Below, piece by piece: positions 56,007-64,000 of a DNA stretch of 64,000 nucleotides. Position numbers and translations under genes: made by a program. Location: assembly GCA_947172415.1 (NCBI GenBank), contig OX359193.1, forward strand, positions 6,628,501 to 6,692,500, written 5' to 3'. Position 1 is the stretch's first letter; every line of letters starts with the position of its first letter. The stretch is from Chondrosia reniformis. Taxonomy: Eukaryota > Porifera > Demospongiae > Chondrillida > Chondrillidae. The notes beneath the pieces are model-generated. The model worked only from the letters and a program-made list of their open reading frames with translations. It was not told the origin of the DNA and made no database searches.

Positions 56007-59000
56007 TGTGAATGCTGACACAAAGATGTAGCTTCATATCTCTCCATTTGATAGAGTGACAGCCCTCAATGTACATTAAATTCTGTTATACCAAGTTAAT
56101 GTATGGTGAGAGATAGGGCAAATTTTAAGTTTCATCAAAATTTCAAAAACCCATTGGACATGCTCTATAGATGTCTGTGAATGCTGACACAAAGATTTAG
56201 CTTCATATCTCTCCATTTGATGGAGTGACAGCCCTCAGTGTACATTAAATTGTGGTATACAAAGTTAATGTATGGTGAGAGATAGGGCAAATTTTAAGTT
56301 TCATCAAAATTTCAAAAACTCATTGGACATGCTAAATAGATGTCTGTGAATGCTGACACAAAGAGTTAGCTTCATATCTCTCCATTTGATAGAGTGACAG
56401 TCCTCAATGTATATTAAATTGTGGTATACAAAGTTAATGTATGGTGAGAGATAGGGCAAATTTTAAGTTTCATCAAAATTTCAAAAACCCATTGGACATG
56501 CTCTATAGATGTCTGTGAATGCTGACAGAAAGATTTAGCTGCATATCTCTCCATTTGATAGAGTGACAGCCCTCAGTGTACATTAAATTGTGGTATACAA
56601 AGTTAATGTATGGTGAGAGATAGGGCAAATTTTAAGTTTCATCAAAATTTCAAAAACCCATTGGACATGCTAAATAGATGACTGTGAATGCTGACACAAA
56701 GAGTTAGCTTCATATCTCTCCATTTGATAGTGTGACCGCCCTCAATGTACATTAAATTGTGGTATACAAAGTTAATGTATGGTGAGAGATAGGGCAAATT
56801 TTAAGTTTCATCAAAATTTCAAAAACTCATTGGACATGCTAAATAGATGACTGTGAATGCTGACAGAAAGATTTAGCTGCATATCTCTCCATTTGATGGA
56901 GTGACAGCCCTCAGTGTACATTAAATTGTGTTATACAAAATTAATGTATGGTGAGAGATAGGGCAAATTTTAAGTTTCATCAAAATTTCAAAAACCCATT
57001 GGGCATGCTAAATAGATGACTGTGAATGCTGACACAAAGAGTTAGCTTCATATCTCTCCATTTGATAGAGTGACAGCCCTCAATGTACATTAAATTGTGA
57101 TATACAAAGTTATGTATGGTGAGAGATAGGGCAAATTTTAAGTTTCATCAAAATTTCAAAAACTCATTGGACATGTTAAATAGATGTCTGTGAATGCTGA
57201 CACAAAGAGTTAGCTTCATATCTCTCCATTTGATAGAGTGACAGCCCTCAATGTACATTAAATTGTGGTATACAAAGTTAATGTATGGTGAGAGATAGGG
57301 CAAATTTTAAGTTTCATCAAAATTTCAAAAACCCATTGGACATGCTCTATAGATGTCTGTGAATGCTGACAGAAAGATTTAGCTGCATATCTCTCCATTT
57401 GATGGAGTGACAGCCCTCAGTGTGTGTACATTAAATTGTGGTATACAAAGTTAATGTATGGTGAGAGATAGGGCAAATTTTAAGTTTCATCAAAATTTCA
57501 AAAACCCATTGGACATGCTAAATAGATGACTGTGAATGCTGACACAAAGAGTTAGCTTCATATCTCTCCATTTGATAGAGTGACAGCCCTCAATGTACCT
57601 TAAATTGTGGTATACAAAGTTATGTATGGTGAGAGATAGGGCAAATTTTAAGTTTCATCAAAATTTCAAAAACTCATTGGACATGCTAAATAGATGTCTG
57701 TGAATGCTGACACAAAGAGTTAGCTTCATATCTCTCCATTTGATGGAGTGACAGCCCTCAGTGTACATTAAATTGTGGTATACAAAGTTAATGTATGGTG
57801 AGAGATAGGGCAAATTTTAAGTTTCATCAAAATTTCAAAAACCCATTGGACATGCTAAATAGATGACTGTGAATGCTGACACAAAGATATAGCTTCATAT
57901 CTCTCCATTTGATAGAGTGACAGCCCTCAATGTACATTAAATTGTGGTATACAAAGTTATGTATGGTGAGAGATAGGGCAAATTTTAAGTTTCATCAAAA
58001 TTTCAAAAACTCATTGGACATGCTAAATAGATGTCTGTGAATGCTGACACAAAGAGTTAGCTTCATATCTCTCCATTTGATAGAGTGACAGCCCTCAATG
58101 TACATTAAATTGTGGTATACAAAGTTAATGTATGGTGAGAGATAGGGCAAATTTTAAGTTTCATCAAAATTTCAAAAACACATTGGACATGCTCTATAGA
58201 TGTCTGTGAATGCTGACAGAAAGATTTAGCTGCATATCTCTCCATGTGATGGAGTGACAGCCCTCAGTGTACATTAAATTGTGTTATACAAAGTTAATGT
58301 ATGGTGAGAGATAGGGCAAATTTTAAGTTTCATCAAAATTTCAAAAACCCATTGGACATGCTAAATAGATGACTGTGAATGCTGACACAAAGAGTTAGCT
58401 TCATATCTCTCCATTTGATAGAGTGACAGCCCTCAATGTACATTAAATTGTGGTATACAAAGTTATGTATGGTGAGAGATAGGGCAAATTTTAAGTTTCA
58501 TCAAAATTTCAAAAACTCATTGGACATGCTAAATAGATGTCTGTGAATGCTGACACAAAGAGTTAGCTTCATATCTCTCCATTTGATAGAGTGACAGCCC
58601 TCAGTGTACATTAAATTGTGGTATACAAAGTTAATGTATGGTGAGAGATAGGGCAAATTTTAAGTTTCATCAAAATTTCAAAAACCCATTGGACATGCTC
58701 TATATATGTCTGTGAATGCTGACAGAAAGATTTAGCTGCATATCTCTCCATTTGATGGAGTGACAGCCCTCAGTGTACATTAAATTGTGGTATACAAAGT
58801 TAATGTATGGTGAGAGATAGGGCAAATTTTAAGTTTCATCAAAATTTCAAAAACCCATTTGACATGCTCTATAGATGTCTGTGAATGCTGACAGAAAGAT
58901 TTAGCTGCATATCTCTCCATTTGATGGAGTGACAGCCCTCAGTGTACATTAAATTGTGTTATACAAAATTAATGTATGGTGAGAGATAGGGCAAATTTTA

Positions 59001-62000
59001 AGTTTCATCAAAATTTCAAAAACCCATTGGGCATGCTAAATAGATGACTGTGAATGCTGACACAAAGAGTTAGCTTCATATCTCTCCATTTGATAGAGTG
59101 ACAGCCCTCAATGTACATTAAATTGTGATATACAAAGTTATGTATGGTGAGAGATAGGGCAAATTTTAAGTTTCATCAAAATTTCAAAAACTCATTGGAC
59201 ATGCTAAATAGATGTCTGTGAATGCTGACACAAAGAGTTAGCTTCATATCTCTCCATTTGATAGAGTGACAGCCCTCAATGTACATTAAATTGTGGTATA
59301 CAAAGTTAATGTATGGTGAGAGATAGGGCAAATTTTAAGTTTCATCAAAATTTCAAAAGCCCATTGGACATGCTCTATAGATGTCTGTGAATGCTGACAG
59401 AAAGATTTAGCTGCATATCTCTCCATTTGATGGAGTGACAGCCCTCAGTGTGTGTACATTAAATTGTGGTATACAAAGTTAATGTATGGTGAGAGATAGG
59501 GCAAATTTTAAGTTTCATCAAAATTTCAAAAACCCATTGGACATGCTCTATAGATGTCTGTGAATGCTGACAGAAAGATTTAGCTGCATATCTCTCCATT
59601 TGATGGAGTGACAGCCCTCAGTGTACATTAAATTGTGTTATACAAAATTAATGTATGGTGAGAGATAGGGCAAATTTTAAGTTTCATCAAAATTTCAAAA
59701 ACCCATTGGGCATGCTAAATAGATGACTGTGAATGCTGACACAAAGAGTTAGCTTCATATCTCTCCATTTGATAGAGTGACAGCCCTCAATGTACATTAA
59801 ATTGTGATATACAAAGTTATGTATGGTGAGAGATAGGGCAAATTTTAAGTTTCATCAAAATTTCAAAAACTCATTGGACATGCTAAATAGATGTCTGTGA
59901 ATGCTGACACAAAGAGTTAGCTTCATATCTCTCCATTTGATAGAGTGACAGCCCTCAATGTACATTAAATTGTGGTATACAAAGTTAATGTATGGTGAGA
60001 GATAGGGCAAATTTTAAGTTTCATCAAAATTTCAAAAGCCCATTGGACATGCTCTATAGATGTCTGTGAATGCTGACAGAAAGATTTAGCTGCATATCTC
60101 TCCATTTGATGGAGTGACAGCCCTCAGTGTGTGTACATTAAATTGTGGTATACAAAGTTAATGTATGGTGAGAGATAGGGCAAATTTTAAGTTTCATCAA
60201 AATTTCAAAAACCCATTGGACATGCTAAATAGATGACTGTGAATGCTGACACAAAGAGTTAGCTTCATATCTCTCCATTTGATAGAGTGACAGCCCTCAA
60301 TGTACATTAAATTGTGGTATACAAAGTTATGTATGGTGAGAGATAGGGCAAATTTTAAGTTTCATCAAAATTTCAAAAACTCATTGGACATGCTAAATAG
60401 ATGTCTGTGAATGCTGACACAAAGAGTTAGCTTCATATCTCTCCATTTGATAGAGTGACAGCCCTCAGTGTACATTAAATTGTGGTATACAAAGTTAATG
60501 TATGGTGAGAGATAGGGCAAATTTTAAGTTTCATCAAAATTTCAAAAACCCATTGGACATGCTCTATATATGTCTGTGAATGCTGACAGAAAGATTTAGC
60601 TGCATATCTCTCCATTTGATGGAGTGACAGCCCTCAGTGTACATTAAATTGTGGTATACAAAGTTAATGTATGGTGAGAGATAGGGCAAATTTTAAGTTT
60701 CATCAAAATTTCAAAAACCCATTTGACATGCTCTATAGATGTCTGTGAATGCTGACAGAAAGATTTAGCTGCATATCTCTCCATTTGATGGAGTGACAGC
60801 CCTCAGTGTACATTAAATTGTGTTATACAAAATTAATGTATGGTGAGAGATAGGGCAAATTTTAAGTTTCATCAAAATTTCAAAAACCCATTGGGCATGC
60901 TAAATAGATGACTGTGAATGCTGACACAAAGAGTTAGCTTCATATCTCTCCATTTGATAGAGTGACAGCCCTCAATGTACATTAAATTGTGATATACAAA
61001 GTTATGTATGGTGAGAGATAGGGCAAATTTTAAGTTTCATCAAAATTTCAAAAACTCATTGGACATGCTAAATAGATGTCTGTGAATGCTGACACAAAGA
61101 GTTAGCTTCATATCTCTCCATTTGATAGAGTGACAGCCCTCAATGTACATTAAATTGTGGTATACAAAGTTAATGTATGGTGAGAGATAGGGCAAATTTT
61201 AAGTTTCATCAAAATTTCAAAAGCCCATTGGACATGCTCTATAGATGTCTGTGAATGCTGACAGAAAGATTTAGCTGCATATCTCTCCATTTGATGGAGT
61301 GACAGCCCTCAGTGTGTGTACATTAAATTGTGGTATACAAAGTTAATGTATGGTGAGAGATAGGGCAAATTTTAAGTTTCATCAAAATTTCAAAAACCCA
61401 TTGGACATGCTAAATAGATGTCTGTGAATGCTGACACAAAGAGTTAGCTTCATATCTCTCCATTTGATAGAGTGACAGCCCTCAATGTACATTAAATTGT
61501 GGTATACAAAGTTAATGTATGGTGAGAGATAGGGCAAATTTTAAGTTTCATCAAAATTTCAAAAACCCATTGGACATGCTCTATAGATGTCTGTGAATGC
61601 TGACAGAAAGATTTAGCTGCATATCTCTCCATGTGATGGAGTGACAGCCCTCAGTGTACATTAAATTGTATTATACAAAGTTAATGTATGGTGAGAGATA
61701 GGGCAAATTTTAAGTTTCATCAAAATTTCAAAAACCCATTGGACATGCTAAATAGATGACTGTGAATGCTGACACAAAGAGTTAGCTTCATATCTCTCCA
61801 TTTGATAGAGTGACAGCCCTCAATGTACATTAAATTGTGGTATACAAAGTTATGTATGGTGAGAGATAGGGCAAATTTTAAGTTTCATCAAAATTTCAAA
61901 AACTCATTGGACATGCTAAATAGATGTCTGTGAATGCTGACACAAAGAGTTAGCTTCATATCTCTCCATTTGATAGAGTGACAGCCCTCAGTGTACATTA

Positions 62001-64000
62001 AATTGTGGTATACAAAGTTAATGTATGGTGAGAGATAGGGCAAATTTTAAGTTTCATCAAAATTTCAAAAACCCATTGGACATCCTCTATATATGTCTGT
62101 GAATGCTGACAGAAAGATTTAGCTGCATATCTCTCCATTTGATGGAGTGACAGCCCTCAGTGTACATTAAATTGTGGTATACAAAGTTAATGTATGGTGA
62201 GAGATAGGGCAAATTTTAAGTTTCATCAAAATTTCAAAAACCCATTGGACATGCTAAATAGATGACTGTGAATGCTGACACAAAGAGTTAGCTTCATATC
62301 TCTCCATTTGATAGTGTGACAGCCCTCAATGTACATTAAATTGTGGTATACAAAGTTAATGTATGGTGAGAGATAGGGCAAATTTTAAGTTTCATCAAAA
62401 TTTCAAAAACTCATTGGACATGCTAAATAGATGTCTGTGAATGCTGACACAAAGAGTTAGCTTCATATCTCTCCATTTGATAGAGTGACAGCCCTCAATG
62501 TACATTAAATTGTGGTATACAAAGTTAATGTATGGTGAGAGATAGGGCAAATTTTAAGTTTCATCAAAATTTCAAAAACCCATTGGACATGCTCTATAGA
62601 TGTCTGTGAATGCTGACAGAAAGATTTAGCTGCATATCTCTCCATTTGATGGAGTGACAGCCCTCAGTGTGTGTACATTAAATTGTGGTATACAAAGTTA
62701 ATGTATGGTGAGAGATAGGGCAAATTTTAAGTTTCATCAAAATTTCAAAAACCCATTTGACATGCTAAATAGATGACTGTGAATGCTGACACAAAGAGTT
62801 AGCTTCATATCTCTCCATTTGATAGAGTGACAGCCCTCAATGTACATTAAATTGTGGTATAGAAAGTTATGTATGGTGAGAGATAGGGCAAATTTTAAGT
62901 TTCATCAAAATTTCAAAAACTCATTGGACATGCTAAATAGATGTCTGTGAATGCTGACACAAAGAGTTAGCTTCATATCTCTCCATTTGATAGAGTGACA
63001 GCCCTCAATGTACATTAAATTGTGGTATACAAAGTTAATGTATGGTGAGAGATAGGGCAAATTTTAAGTTTCATCAAAATTTCAAAAACCCATTGGACAT
63101 GCTAAATAGATGTCTGTGAATGCTGACACAAAGAGTTAGCTTCATATCTCTCCATTTGGTAGAGTGACAGCCCTCAGTGTACATTAAATTGTGGTATACA
63201 AAGTTAATGTATGGTGAGGATAGGGCAAATTTTAAGTTTCATCAAAATTTCAAAAACTCATTGGACATGCTAAATAGATGTCTGTGAATGCTGACACAAA
63301 GATATAGCTTCATATCTCTCCATTTGATAGAGTGACAGCCCTCAATGTACATTAAATTGTGGTATACAAAGTTAATGTATGGTGAGAGATAGGGCAAATT
63401 TTAAGTTTCATCAAAATTTCAAAAACCCATTTGACATGCTAAATAGATGACTGTGAAAGCTGACACAAAGAGTTAGCTTCATATCTCTCCATTTGATAGA
63501 GTGACAGCCCTCAATGTACATTAAATTGTGGTATACAAAGTTATGTATGGTGAGAGATAGGGCAAATTTTAAGTTTCATCAAAATTTCAAAAACTCATTG
63601 GACATGCTAAATAGATGTCTGTGAATGCTGACACAAAGAGTTAGCTTCATATCTCTCCATTTGATAGAGTGACAGCCCTCAATGTACATTAAATTGTGGT
63701 ATACAAAGTTAATGTATGGTGAGAGATAGGGCAAATTTTAAGTTTCATCAAAATTTCAAAAACTCATTGGACATGCTAAATAGATGTCTGTGAATGCTGA
63801 CACAAAGAGTTAGCTTCATATCTCTCCATTTGGTAGAGTGACAGCCCTCAGTGTACATTAAATTGTGGTATACAAAGTTAATGTATGGTGAGAGATAGGG
63901 CAAATTTTAAGTTTCATCAAAATTTCAAAAACCCATTGGACATGCTCTATAGATGTCTGTGAATGCTGACAGAAAGATTTAGCTGCATATCTCTCCATTA
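56007..64000. repeat. Satellite array M4, >47 monomers, runs off the window
   Basis: Uninterrupted ~169-bp monomers with no spacer. Subtypes are recognisable: a 2-bp-shorter form (aagttatgtatgg), a form with extra GTGT (cagtgtgtgtacatt), and junction forms taaatagatga, ctatagatgtc and ctatatatgtc. Their order repeats over long distances (for example an ~1,865-bp offset between 58702 and 60566). The true end lies beyond the window. Confidence 0.97.

Overview
The window looks like animal nuclear DNA. It carries spliced genes of animal type: secreted or membrane multidomain proteins with vWA, EGF, AMOP and VWD modules, a SLC19 vitamin carrier, the axonemal gene NME8 and TTLL12. Introns are mostly short (about 40-600 bp), spacing is compact, and the non-coding DNA is AT-rich with many TATA/TACGTA runs. 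This fits an early-branching metazoan, most likely a demosponge of Amphimedon type; that placement is my inference from style and gene content, not from a search.

Layout: (1) 1-17,000, two tandem minus-strand paralogues. Gene A (1594-7083) and gene B (9475-16799) share a signal peptide, a helical N-terminal region, a hemicentin/VWA7-like vWA domain and phase-1 EGF exons, but have different C-terminal halves (VWC-like in A; E-set/IPT, AMOP, VWD, EGF and a membrane anchor in B). A GNAT acetyltransferase on the plus strand (8392) lies between them and has an in-frame stop. Foldback MITEs sit in both genes. (2) 17,300-27,100, a LINE relic and the minus-strand TTLL12 gene, whose terminal exon exists in four tandem copies of differing condition. 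(3) 27,165-30,207, an intronless RWDD2-type gene, head-to-head with TTLL12, and a convergent SLC19 transporter. (4) 30,511-36,172, NME8 (thioredoxin plus three NDPK domains), 17 exons, with an RFX X-box-like site just upstream and a 1.3-kb minisatellite filling intron 4. (5) 36,566-41,941, a 1,676-residue 'Swiss Army Knife' type RNA end-processing protein: RWD, CCCH finger, MJ1316, 2H, P-loop kinase, second 2H-like region, HAD, nucleotidyltransferase and R3H. This is the most interesting gene here. (6) 43,554-64,000, a satellite field of ~169-bp monomers interrupted by a ~1,052-bp spacer in four complete copies and one partial copy, and running off the window end.

The genes do not form one pathway. 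A and B probably act at the cell surface or in matrix, NME8 in cilia, TTLL12 on tubulin or chromatin, SLC19 in thiamine/folate uptake, and the large protein in RNA repair. Exon models were built by hand from splice sites, reading-frame continuity and remembered family patterns. For A, B, TTLL12, SLC19, NME8 and the RNA repair gene, all exon lengths sum to a multiple of three. No tRNA, rRNA or CRISPR array was seen.
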